Positions 16,685-24,535 of a stretch of DNA of 64,000 nt are shown here, piece after piece. The notes beneath the pieces are model-generated. The model did not search any database. It was not told the origin of the DNA and saw nothing but the letters and a program-made list of their open reading frames with translations. This DNA comes from JADJNW01 sp964526645 (GTDB lineage Bacteria > Bacteroidota > Bacteroidia > Chitinophagales > Saprospiraceae), in the NCBI GenBank assembly GCA_964526645.1, contig CAZGJN010000002.1:179755-243754 (forward strand). Direction: 5' to 3'. Made by a program: the position numbers and the translations under genes. Position 1 is the first letter of the stretch; the number at the start of each line of letters is the position of its first letter.

Positions 16685-17071
16685 TTGGATTCACAACTTA
16701 AAGTCAGACATATAAAGCTTACAAAGGAAGCAGTAAACGAGCTGATCATTGACAGTATTCAGGACATCAAAGGCAAAAACGTCTTACAAATAGATTTACG
16801 GCATTTGACAGATGCCCCAGCCGATTTTTTTGTCATCTGCGAGGGGGAGTCCACCACACAGGTGCGCGCTATATCCGACAATGTACAAAAGCGGCTCAAG
16901 GAAGAAGCCGGCATCAATCCCACACATGTAGAAGGGCAGCGCCACTCCAGGTGGATATGTATGGATTATTTCTCCACTGTGGTGCATATCTTTCACAAAG
17001 AAACGAGGACGTTTTATGAATTGGAAGACCTTTGGGGCGACGGAATTTTCACAGAATATGAAAATTTGTAG
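16685..17071 (+). CDS. rsfS: Ribosomal silencing factor RsfS
   Basis: RsfS binds ribosomal protein uL14 and blocks subunit joining during starvation. The 128-residue protein includes GKNVLQIDLRHLTDAPADFF and VICEGESTTQVRAISD, and then HVEGQRHSRWICMDYFSTVV, all typical of the family (formerly Iojap). There is no ATG before the conserved region, so a TTG at 16685 is taken as start. ftsH follows after 92 bases, an rsfS-ftsH order common in Bacteroidota. A TAAATTTG resembling a -7 box overlaps the TTG, which makes the exact start or promoter uncertain. Confidence 0.92.
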   Translation: MDSQLKVRHIKLTKEAVNELIIDSIQDIKGKNVLQIDLRHLTDAPADFFVICEGESTTQVRAISDNVQKRLKEEAGINPTHVEGQRHSRWICMDYFSTVVHIFHKETRTFYELEDLWGDGIFTEYENL

Positions 17072-17163
17072 CTTCTTTGACAATATTTGTCGAGAAAAAC
17101 AAACGAAAAGGCTCTTGCTGCGTTTTTAAACGAGTGGTTTTGAATTGTAAAAGTGAATTGTAA

Positions 17164-19155
17164 ATGGAAAATAACAATAAAGAAAGTAAGCCAAACGGCG
17201 GTTCTCGGTTCAGTACCTTTTGGATATACGGGATCATTGCTCTTTTTTTAATCGCGCTGAATCTCTACAGCATGGCTGATGCCAACCGGGAGCAAATCTC
17301 CATGCAACGCCTTCGCCAGATGATTATTGACCGCGATGTGGACAAAATTGAGGTCTTGAACGAAAAGGTAGCGCATGTTTTTATCAAAAAAGAAAAATTA
17401 AACGACCCAAAATACTCAGATGCTGCCAAGAGCAATCTGAGCGGTAGCCGTTATCATTATTGGTTACAAATTGGTTCGGTGGAGTCTTTCAACAATTTTT
17501 TGGCGGATGCACAGACCAAAGCGGGCGTACCCGATGAAGAGCGTATTTTTCCTTCTTTTGAGAATAAAACAAACTGGTGGGGGCCTATTATTAGCTGGGT
17601 GATTCCGCTGGGCATTGTCATTCTGATCTGGATTTTTATCATCCGTAGGGTAAGCGGTGCGGGCGGTGGGCCAGGTGCCCAGATATTCAATATCGGTAAA
17701 TCAAAAGCGACTCTCTTTGATCAAAATGCCAAAGTGAACGTGACTTTCCAGGACGTAGCGGGTCTTGATGAAGCAAAGGAAGAAGTAATGGAGGTAGTGG
17801 ATTTTCTAAAAAATCCTAAAAAATATACTGCCCTGGGTGGCAAAATTCCAAAAGGTGTATTGCTGGTGGGCCCTCCCGGCACAGGGAAAACACTTTTGGC
17901 CAAAGCTGTTGCAGGAGAAGCGGGCGTGCCTTTCTTCTCTATCTCTGGTTCTGATTTTGTGGAAATGTTTGTGGGTGTTGGCGCCTCACGCGTACGCGAT
18001 CTGTTTAAACAAGCCCGCGAAAAAGCGCCTTGTATTGTATTTATTGATGAAATTGATGCCATCGGTCGGGCTCGCGGTCGGGCTGCTTTTCAAGGTGGAA
18101 ATGATGAACGCGAAAATACCCTGAACCAACTTTTGGTAGAAATGGACGGCTTTAGTACGGACAAAGGGGTTATCCTTATGGCTGCTACCAACCGTCCGGA
18201 TGTGCTGGATACGGCTTTGCTCCGCCCTGGAAGATTTGACCGCCAGATTGGTATTGACCATCCCGATTTGAAAGGGAGGGAAGCTATTTTTAGTGTTCAC
18301 CTGAAAAATATCAAAAAAGCCCCTGATGTAACAGCCTACGCGCTGGCAGAAATGACACCAGGCTTTGCAGGAGCCGATATTGCCAATGTTTGTAATGAGG
18401 CTGCCCTTATTGCTGCCCGTCGCAACAAAAAGATGGTGGACATGGATGATTTTAACTATGCGCTGGACAGGGTGATTGGCGGGCTTGAAAAGAAAAATAA
18501 AATTATTTCTCCCGATGAGAAGAAAATCATTGCTTACCACGAAGCGGGTCATGCCATCTGCGGTTGGTATTTGGAGCATGCCTCTCCTCTCATCAAAGTG
18601 ACAATCGTGCCACGCGGCATTGGTACGCTTGGCTACGCTCAGTATCTGCCCAAGGAGGAATACATCACACGCACAGAGCAATTGCTGGATCGGATCTGTA
18701 TGACTTTCGGCGGCCGAGCAGCAGAGATCATCACATTCGGAAAAATCTCTACTGGTGCCCAGAGTGACTTAGATCAGGTGACAAAAATGGCTTACAGTAT
18801 GATCACCGTGTTTGGCATGAATGAAAAGGTCGGGCAGGTCTCTTTTTACGGCTTATCGCAGGATCAGTTTATGCAAAGACCTTATTCGGATCATACGGCC
18901 AAATTGATTGATGACGAGGTGCGCCATTTGTTGGATGAACAATACGACCGCGCGAAGGGCTTGCTCAAAAAGTACAGAAAGGAACTGGAGATATTAGCCA
19001 ATGCCCTACTTGAAAAAGAGGTTTTGCACAAATCGGATATTATCAAGCTGATTGGGCCACGCCCCTACGATGCTGATGCGGTGGCGCACGAGAGTGCTTT
19101 GCCGGGGATAGAAACGACCCCCGAAGAAACGGCAGAAGCCTCCACGGAAGCATAA
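17164..19155 (+). CDS. ftsH: ATP-dependent zinc metalloprotease FtsH
   Basis: FtsH is a hexameric inner-membrane AAA+ protease that removes damaged and short-lived membrane and cytosolic proteins. In its 663 residues there are two transmembrane segments (about 17-36 and 140-160) flanking a periplasmic domain, the Walker A motif GPPGTGKT at 236-243, the Walker B block CIVFIDEIDAIGRARG, the second region of homology around RPDVLDTALLRPGRFDRQIG, and the zinc site HEAGH at 459-463. The C-terminal tail is acidic. A long inverted repeat follows the stop codon and is shared with the convergent EamA gene. Confidence 0.97.
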   Translation: MENNNKESKPNGGSRFSTFWIYGIIALFLIALNLYSMADANREQISMQRLRQMIIDRDVDKIEVLNEKVAHVFIKKEKLNDPKYSDAAKSNLSGSRYHYWLQIGSVESFNNFLADAQTKAGVPDEERIFPSFENKTNWWGPIISWVIPLGIVILIWIFIIRRVSGAGGGPGAQIFNIGKSKATLFDQNAKVNVTFQDVAGLDEAKEEVMEVVDFLKNPKKYTALGGKIPKGVLLVGPPGTGKTLLAKAVAGEAGVPFFSISGSDFVEMFVGVGASRVRDLFKQAREKAPCIVFIDEIDAIGRARGRAAFQGGNDERENTLNQLLVEMDGFSTDKGVILMAATNRPDVLDTALLRPGRFDRQIGIDHPDLKGREAIFSVHLKNIKKAPDVTAYALAEMTPGFAGADIANVCNEAALIAARRNKKMVDMDDFNYALDRVIGGLEKKNKIISPDEKKIIAYHEAGHAICGWYLEHASPLIKVTIVPRGIGTLGYAQYLPKEEYITRTEQLLDRICMTFGGRAAEIITFGKISTGAQSDLDQVTKMAYSMITVFGMNEKVGQVSFYGLSQDQFMQRPYSDHTAKLIDDEVRHLLDEQYDRAKGLLKKYRKELEILANALLEKEVLHKSDIIKLIGPRPYDADAVAHESALPGIETTPEETAEASTEA

Positions 19156-19169
19156 AAGATTTTTTCTCA

Positions 19170-19215
19170 AAACCAAAAGCACTTTTCTGGAATATCAAGA
19201 AGGCGCTTTTGGTTT
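19170..19215. terminator. Bidirectional hairpin between ftsH and the EamA gene
   Basis: AAACCAAAAGC (19170-19180) pairs perfectly with GCTTTTGGTTT (19205-19215). One arm codes for the last residues of the EamA protein (KPKA). No long T run follows on either side, so termination may rely on the stem alone. Confidence 0.55.
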
Positions 19216-20094
19216 CTCTATCCATTTTCTTAAAAGTGGATAGCAAAAAACAGCTATCACAATAATGACCACACCCCAATAAAAATTTGGATGTAATTCC
19301 TTATCTTCTCGAAGAATCAGCCAGGCGAGCAAAATACCGTACACTGGTTCCAGGTTGATTGCCAGGTTGGATGCAAATGCGGAAAGATGCCTCAAGGCAC
19401 GAAGCGCCAATACATACGCCAAAGTGGTGCACATCAATGATAAAACAAGCAAGTACACTACATCGGAGATGGAAGGTAAAAATTGACGCATTTCAAAATT
19501 CGAAGCTGCATAAACAGGCAATACCAAGCTCAAAAATAGCCAGGCGCTGCTCAATTCCAGAAAGGTAATGTTGAGTGCACTGGATTGCCCAATTAGTTTT
19601 TTATTCAAAGTAGCAAATAAAGCGGCCAATAAAGCGGCAGCTAACCCCAAGTACAAACCATTCAGCATGGCAATTTTAATGCCATTGACAATAAGCAGCA
19701 TCCCAGGAATAATAAAAATGCCAAGTGCGAGTTCGTACCATTTGATGGGCTGCCGCATAACAAGAGGCTCCAACAAAGAGGTGAAAAAGGATGTTGTCGC
19801 CATAGCCACCAATGCAATGGAGGCATTTGCCCACTTGATCGCTCCATAAAAACATAGCCAATGCCACGCTACCAAAATGCCAATCCCCATGAATGCCAGC
19901 AGGGTGCGGCGCGGCAATCCCCTAAAAAGGGCTCGCACTTTTATCAAAAATAAAAGGCTGATAGAAGTAAGCAGCACGCGCCACCACACTAAAGCCAGGG
20001 CTGGGAGCTGTATCAAATCACCCAAAATAGCCGTGAACCCAAAAAGGAACACAGCAATATGCAATTCCAGATAAGCTCGGTTGGTGGCTTTCAT
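19195..20094 (-). CDS. EamA/DMT family transporter
   Basis: The 299-residue protein consists of ten hydrophobic segments arranged as two EamA repeats (about 5-140 and 150-290), the fold of drug/metabolite transporters. The repeat signatures ALVWWRVLLTSISLLF and EPVYGILLAWLILRED are visible. The C-terminus is short and basic. Members export amino acids, purines or other metabolites; nothing here shows the substrate. It stands alone between two hairpins, its start lying just downstream of the terminator of the parvulin operon. Confidence 0.88.
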   Translation of the reverse strand: MKATNRAYLELHIAVFLFGFTAILGDLIQLPALALVWWRVLLTSISLLFLIKVRALFRGLPRRTLLAFMGIGILVAWHWLCFYGAIKWANASIALVAMATTSFFTSLLEPLVMRQPIKWYELALGIFIIPGMLLIVNGIKIAMLNGLYLGLAAALLAALFATLNKKLIGQSSALNITFLELSSAWLFLSLVLPVYAASNFEMRQFLPSISDVVYLLVLSLMCTTLAYVLALRALRHLSAFASNLAINLEPVYGILLAWLILREDKELHPNFYWGVVIIVIAVFCYPLLRKWIEKPKAPS

Positions 20095-20110
20095 TCTTTC
20101 AGCATTAGCA

Positions 20111-20155
20111 GCAACAAAAACTCCCGAAACTTAACAAGCTCCGGGAGTTCTTTTT
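20111..20155 (-). terminator. Terminator downstream of the parvulin operon
   Basis: AACTCCCG (20119-20126) and CGGGAGTT (20142-20149) form an 8-bp stem. In minus direction it is followed by TTTTTG, and in plus direction by CTTTTTC. It separates the three-gene isomerase operon from the EamA gene. Confidence 0.75.
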
Positions 20156-20176
20156 CTCGTTAAACAAATTACTTTT

Positions 20177-21559
20177 TTAAGGACGAATATCCTTTTTTTT
20201 CCATTTATCCAACACTGGGCAGCCATCATACTTGGCATCCACAGCGATAAAGGTTGTTTCAATTTTTTCTTTCACCCAATCATTTATAAATTCATTTTTC
20301 TTCGATTCGATAGCCGCTTTCTGAATTTTGAAATAATCCAGTTCTAAACTCGCGCGGTGCGGCGCGGAACGGGATTGAAGTTTCACAATCCGAAAATAAG
20401 GTTCGCCTAAGGGATCCTGAAATTCAAACGGGCTGGAAATACCGTTAACTTTCATGGTATCAATGGTGAAATAAATATCGGGATCGAGATCTCCAATTTC
20501 AAAAAAAGTATTGCCTGTGGCTGGGTTTACGATCCTACCATCATTGTTATAACTTTGTATATTTTTATCTGAAAAACGCTTCACCGCCAAAGAGAAATCA
20601 ATAGAATCTTTGACAATAAGATTCCGAATCGAATCCAGGTGGTTGCGTGCCAGCAAAAGGTCCTCATCGGTCAGTTCGGGCTTCACCAAGATATGCCGCA
20701 GGTGAATAGAATTACCTCGGCGCTCCAGCATTTGAATAAGGTGATACCCAAATTCACTTTCTATCACAGTGGAGATCTCCCCTTTTTCGAGATTGTAAGC
20801 AGCCGCTTCAAATTCGGGAACAAACTTACCGCGCTTTGCCCAGCCAAGATCGCCGCCAACCCTTGCAGAACCACGGTCATCGGAGTATTTTTTTGCCATC
20901 TCTGCAAAATCTTCTCCCCCTTCCACGATGCGTTGTCGAATATCGGTGAGTTTTTCAAATGCCTTCTGTTTTTCCGTTGCGTTCAATTTCGGTTTATAGA
21001 CAATCTCTCCAATTTCTACCTCTGCATTGAAATACGGTAAGCTGTCACGCGGAATTTTATTAAAAAATTCTTTGACTTCAGAAGGTGTAACTGTTATGTC
21101 TTTCATAATCTGGCTCCGCATCCGTTCCACTAAAATCTGATTTCTTAAATCCTCTCGGAATTGCTCCTTCACGGCATTGATACCCTGCCCGTAGTACGCT
21201 TCAAATTGGCTCACATCGCCGTTCATGTATGCCAGAATCCGGTCAATCCTCGCATTAAGCTGCGTCTCTACTTCTTCTTCAGATACTTCGACGCTATCGA
21301 GCTTCGATTGATTAAGCAATAATTTGCTGGTAAGCAAGCCGTCTAGAATATTGCACCGAACATCGGGCGGAAGGTTTGGGGTTTGTGCAGCCATAAGCGC
21401 ATATTGTTCTTCCAATTCCGACAACAAGACCAGCTCGCCACCTATTTTTCCTACCACTTTGTCAATTACCTTGCGTTGGGCCAATAATACCGTTCCTGAT
21501 AAGGACGACAATAGTAGCAGCGATAAAATCACCATTGCTTTTATAGCAAAAAATTTCAT
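20177..21559 (-). CDS. SurA-type periplasmic peptidyl-prolyl isomerase with two parvulin domains
   Basis: The 460-residue protein has a signal peptide (about 1-28, ending VLLAQ), a SurA N-terminal chaperone region (about 30-170) and two PpiC/parvulin-like domains (about 180-285 and 287-395). The first contains the typical GGDLGWAKRGKFVPEFEAAA block; the second, starting HLRHILVKPE, is more divergent. Such proteins help outer-membrane proteins fold in the periplasm. It is the third gene of an operon of three parvulin-like genes, and its ATG overlaps the stop of the gene before it by four bases (ATGA), a sign of coupled translation. A strong terminator follows. Confidence 0.9.
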   Translation of the reverse strand: MKFFAIKAMVILSLLLLSSLSGTVLLAQRKVIDKVVGKIGGELVLLSELEEQYALMAAQTPNLPPDVRCNILDGLLTSKLLLNQSKLDSVEVSEEEVETQLNARIDRILAYMNGDVSQFEAYYGQGINAVKEQFREDLRNQILVERMRSQIMKDITVTPSEVKEFFNKIPRDSLPYFNAEVEIGEIVYKPKLNATEKQKAFEKLTDIRQRIVEGGEDFAEMAKKYSDDRGSARVGGDLGWAKRGKFVPEFEAAAYNLEKGEISTVIESEFGYHLIQMLERRGNSIHLRHILVKPELTDEDLLLARNHLDSIRNLIVKDSIDFSLAVKRFSDKNIQSYNNDGRIVNPATGNTFFEIGDLDPDIYFTIDTMKVNGISSPFEFQDPLGEPYFRIVKLQSRSAPHRASLELDYFKIQKAAIESKKNEFINDWVKEKIETTFIAVDAKYDGCPVLDKWKKKDIRP

Positions 21560-22410
21560 TGTGTATAGATTTGAATATTATTCCTGCGCAACTCCAGTTC
21601 GTACATTTCGTTTTTTTTGTCTTCCAAAAGTTTTAGCTTCCGATCTCGAAGGATCGTTTTGCGAATCTCTTCTTCTACAAAAGATAGCGGCGCAATTTCA
21701 TTTTTCTTTTTCAGATCCAAGATTTTCAAAAAATAATGATAATCATCATCTGATTCAACAATTTCACGCTTCGATATATTGTCAAGCGATAAAGTGCCCT
21801 CTGGTAGGTCTGCCAAAATATCTACTCCACGATACCAAACACTATCCTCCAGGAGGTGCGTTTGGGCGTATTGGTTACAAAAGTTGATTAATTCTGCCTT
21901 GCTTTCTGCATTTGCACTGTTGCTCCAATTCGATTTAAAACGTTCGATTCCAGCCACTGATAGTGGAATTTTTACAAAATAGCATCTTATGATTGGGCTT
22001 TCCAGTTGGTAGCGTTCTATGTGCTTTTCATAAAATTCTACCAGCACTTCGGGTGTAACGACCGAATCGAGCAATTCATTGACCAAAACCTGTTCGTAAT
22101 TATGTCGAATCAGCGAAGCCCGATAATCACGCACCAGTTTATCAATATTTAGGTCGCTCGGTATATTTCGCTCTGCTTCATATAGCAATAAAGTTTCTCG
22201 AATCCATCTCTCCACAAAAGCATTGATAATCAAGGCGCTATCTTCCCCTGTGGTTCCTAAAGGAAACATCCCATCGAGTTCTGACAGATACAATGTCCTA
22301 TTATGCACTTTTGCTAAAAGCCGATCATTTTCCTTTTTATGAGCCAATTGACAAGCGCTACATGACAGAATCACAAGAATACCTATGTAAACAATAATCA
22401 ATCGCTTCAT
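21556..22410 (-). CDS. SurA N-terminal-like lipoprotein without clear parvulin domain
   Basis: The 284-residue protein starts MKRLIIVYIGILVILSCSAC, with Cys at 17 and 20; LSCSAC suggests lipidation. The N-terminal half (LAKVHNRTLYLSELDGMFP, then FVERWIRETLLLYEAERNI) has the SurA_N arrangement, and helices run to about residue 120. The region where a parvulin domain would lie (about 130-240) keeps the length but lacks the recognisable GGDLG core, so catalytic activity is doubtful. It is the middle gene of the isomerase operon, 21 bases after the first gene and overlapping the third by 4 bases. A chaperone subunit acting with its two neighbours is likely. Confidence 0.75.
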   Translation of the reverse strand: MKRLIIVYIGILVILSCSACQLAHKKENDRLLAKVHNRTLYLSELDGMFPLGTTGEDSALIINAFVERWIRETLLLYEAERNIPSDLNIDKLVRDYRASLIRHNYEQVLVNELLDSVVTPEVLVEFYEKHIERYQLESPIIRCYFVKIPLSVAGIERFKSNWSNSANAESKAELINFCNQYAQTHLLEDSVWYRGVDILADLPEGTLSLDNISKREIVESDDDYHYFLKILDLKKKNEIAPLSFVEEEIRKTILRDRKLKLLEDKKNEMYELELRRNNIQIYTQ

Positions 22411-22431
22411 ACCTTTTTCGTCAAAATATCA

Positions 22432-24393
22432 TCATTTAATCATACTCTGAAAAACCTTCTGGTTGACTGTCACCTTATATTCTTTTTGGAGTGCTTCCAC
22501 CCATTGTTTTTCCAGATAGTCTTGATAATCAGCAATGACATACCCTCTGGCTTCTTTGAGTGTTTTTAGTCCTTGTGGCAATATTTTTTCCACCTTCGTG
22601 AAAAAGAAGGTTTTATCTCGATTATTTGGAAAAGCAGTTGTCGTAAAGCCCACCTCCCATTTCAGATTTGAGAGATTTTTGCTTTTTTCAATGACCCGTT
22701 CTTCCGCACTCACAATTGGCTTTTCGCCTGTATTGAATTTTTGAAGCACTGCTTCGCTGCTATGCAGCCTTGCATAGCCTCGAATTGCCTCCACGGAGTC
22801 TTTTGCTTCTGGTATTATTTTGTAATATGTCGTTATGGCGCGTTCTTCCCAGGTGTAATTTTGTTTTACCGTTTCATAAAAAGCTGACAGCCCAGTAGAA
22901 TCAAGGGAGGCTTTGTCCCACACGAGCATTTTGGTTGCTTCAAACAAAAGAATACCTTCCTCATATTCCCGCATCAATGCTTTAAAATCAGGGTATTTCG
23001 ATTCCAACTGTGCTTCTTCAAAACGCATACAGGTTTCATTGATAAAATCAGCATAAAGACTCTTCACGGCGGGTCCCGTTCCCAACTCCCTCCCCATACG
23101 GATGCGCTTACCGGCTCCTTTGCTCAGATAGTCTGTAAATTCACTGAGCAACACTGTTCTGTTTTTACCTAGCGAAAAGAGTACTTCTTTCGATTCAGGC
23201 GCTTTCCACTTGAAGGTGTAAAAAGTATCTGTCAAAGTGGCAATAAAATCATCGAGCACGCCTGTATTTTCCTTAAAGCCATTGTCTTTCTTGATTTTTT
23301 CAATCATCGCCACCTTTGCCGCTTCAAAACGGGTATCTCCTTTGATCTTTGCCTCTAAACGAGCCTTTTCAATGCTGAATGGTTGTATGCCGCGTTTATT
23401 AATTCGCTTGATAACGTGCCACCCGATGCTACTGCGAAAAGGCATCGAAATAGCACCATCCTTTTCTAAGCTAAAAGCAGCATCTTCAAATACAGCTTCG
23501 TATCGGTTGATCCCAAAAATGCCGATATATCCACCTCGGGGTGCTGTCACCACATCATCCGATATATTTTTTGCAAGTTCATCGAAGTTGGCGTTTGGCG
23601 CTTGCAAAACTTTATAGACGCTATCAATTTTAGATTTTGCGCTTGCTTCTTGCTCGGGGTTTTCTACCCTCGCCAAGATGTGCGCCACTTCTATCTCGCC
23701 TCTTGCGGGTCTTTTTGCACTTACTTTCACGATATGATAGCCTGCGTTGGTGCGAATGGGGTTGGAAATTTTACCAATGGGCAAGGTATAAATAGCTGTT
23801 TCCAGGGCGTAAAATCCATTAGGCAACAATGCTGTGATGAACCCTATTTTGCCACCATTTTTTTCTGCTGACTTATCATCCGACATTTCTTTTGCCACCT
23901 TATCAAAAGCCTCTTTTTTGTCTAATCTTTTTTTTGCTTCCAGGGCCTTATTGTAAGCAGCCAGCGTATCTTCCGGGTTCGCTGTTGGTGACAAGGAAAT
24001 GAGTATATGGCTAATCTCCACGTCCTCTTGAATGCGATCATAAGCTTCTTGTAGAAGTTTATCGGTGACGTTTCTGTCTATCAAATAAGAATCTGCCAGC
24101 TGCCGACGATACCCCTCGAGTTCTGTTTTGAGAGAAGGAATAGTATCCAGGCGCATTTCTTTTGCCTTTTGGACCTTCAATTTGAATTTTGTGTAAAGAT
24201 CCAGGTATTCTTCCAGCGATTTTTTCGAAAAGTCCGCCTGTTGTCCATTTGTTTTTTTATAAATGTAGCTGAATTCAGACACATGGACGGGCGTATCAGC
24301 CACCGTGAACAGTACAGGATCATTTTGCTGGGCAACCGCCCCAAAAGGCAGCAAGAGAATGGCAAAGATCAATGAGAAAGGGTGTTTCATCAT
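22432..24393 (-). CDS. Periplasmic peptidyl-prolyl isomerase with two parvulin domains
   Basis: The first gene of the operon encodes 653 residues with a signal peptide (MMKHPFSLIFAILLLPFGAVAQ). A SurA_N-like helical part (about 30-120) precedes two tandem parvulin domains: the first around VEISHILISLSP to NAGYHIVKVSA (about 122-230), the second around IEVAHILARVENPE to IGWHVIKRINKR (about 234-340). The C-terminal 300 residues resemble no catalytic domain I know and may form a chaperone cradle. Architecture is that of Bacteroidota PpiD/SurA-like proteins acting on outer-membrane and secreted proteins. Alternative start one codon later is trivial. Confidence 0.9.
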   Translation of the reverse strand: MMKHPFSLIFAILLLPFGAVAQQNDPVLFTVADTPVHVSEFSYIYKKTNGQQADFSKKSLEEYLDLYTKFKLKVQKAKEMRLDTIPSLKTELEGYRRQLADSYLIDRNVTDKLLQEAYDRIQEDVEISHILISLSPTANPEDTLAAYNKALEAKKRLDKKEAFDKVAKEMSDDKSAEKNGGKIGFITALLPNGFYALETAIYTLPIGKISNPIRTNAGYHIVKVSAKRPARGEIEVAHILARVENPEQEASAKSKIDSVYKVLQAPNANFDELAKNISDDVVTAPRGGYIGIFGINRYEAVFEDAAFSLEKDGAISMPFRSSIGWHVIKRINKRGIQPFSIEKARLEAKIKGDTRFEAAKVAMIEKIKKDNGFKENTGVLDDFIATLTDTFYTFKWKAPESKEVLFSLGKNRTVLLSEFTDYLSKGAGKRIRMGRELGTGPAVKSLYADFINETCMRFEEAQLESKYPDFKALMREYEEGILLFEATKMLVWDKASLDSTGLSAFYETVKQNYTWEERAITTYYKIIPEAKDSVEAIRGYARLHSSEAVLQKFNTGEKPIVSAEERVIEKSKNLSNLKWEVGFTTTAFPNNRDKTFFFTKVEKILPQGLKTLKEARGYVIADYQDYLEKQWVEALQKEYKVTVNQKVFQSMIK

Positions 24394-24480
24394 TGTTTGA
24401 GCGTATTTGTTTAAATAATTTTTTTGTGTTTCAAACGAACGAAGCTTTTAATAATTGCTTTTACCTCTTGAAAGGCGCTG

Positions 24481-24488
24481 CAAAATTA
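24481..24488 (-). promoter_or_regulatory. Candidate -7 element of the parvulin operon
   Basis: TAATTTTG on the minus strand matches TAnnTTTG, about 90 bases before the first gene of the operon. No TTTG is found at exactly -33, so support is partial. Confidence 0.4.
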
Positions 24489-24535
24489 GCAAATTTGAAG
24501 TTTAGAAATCAGGAAATTAAGAAATTGATAACTAT

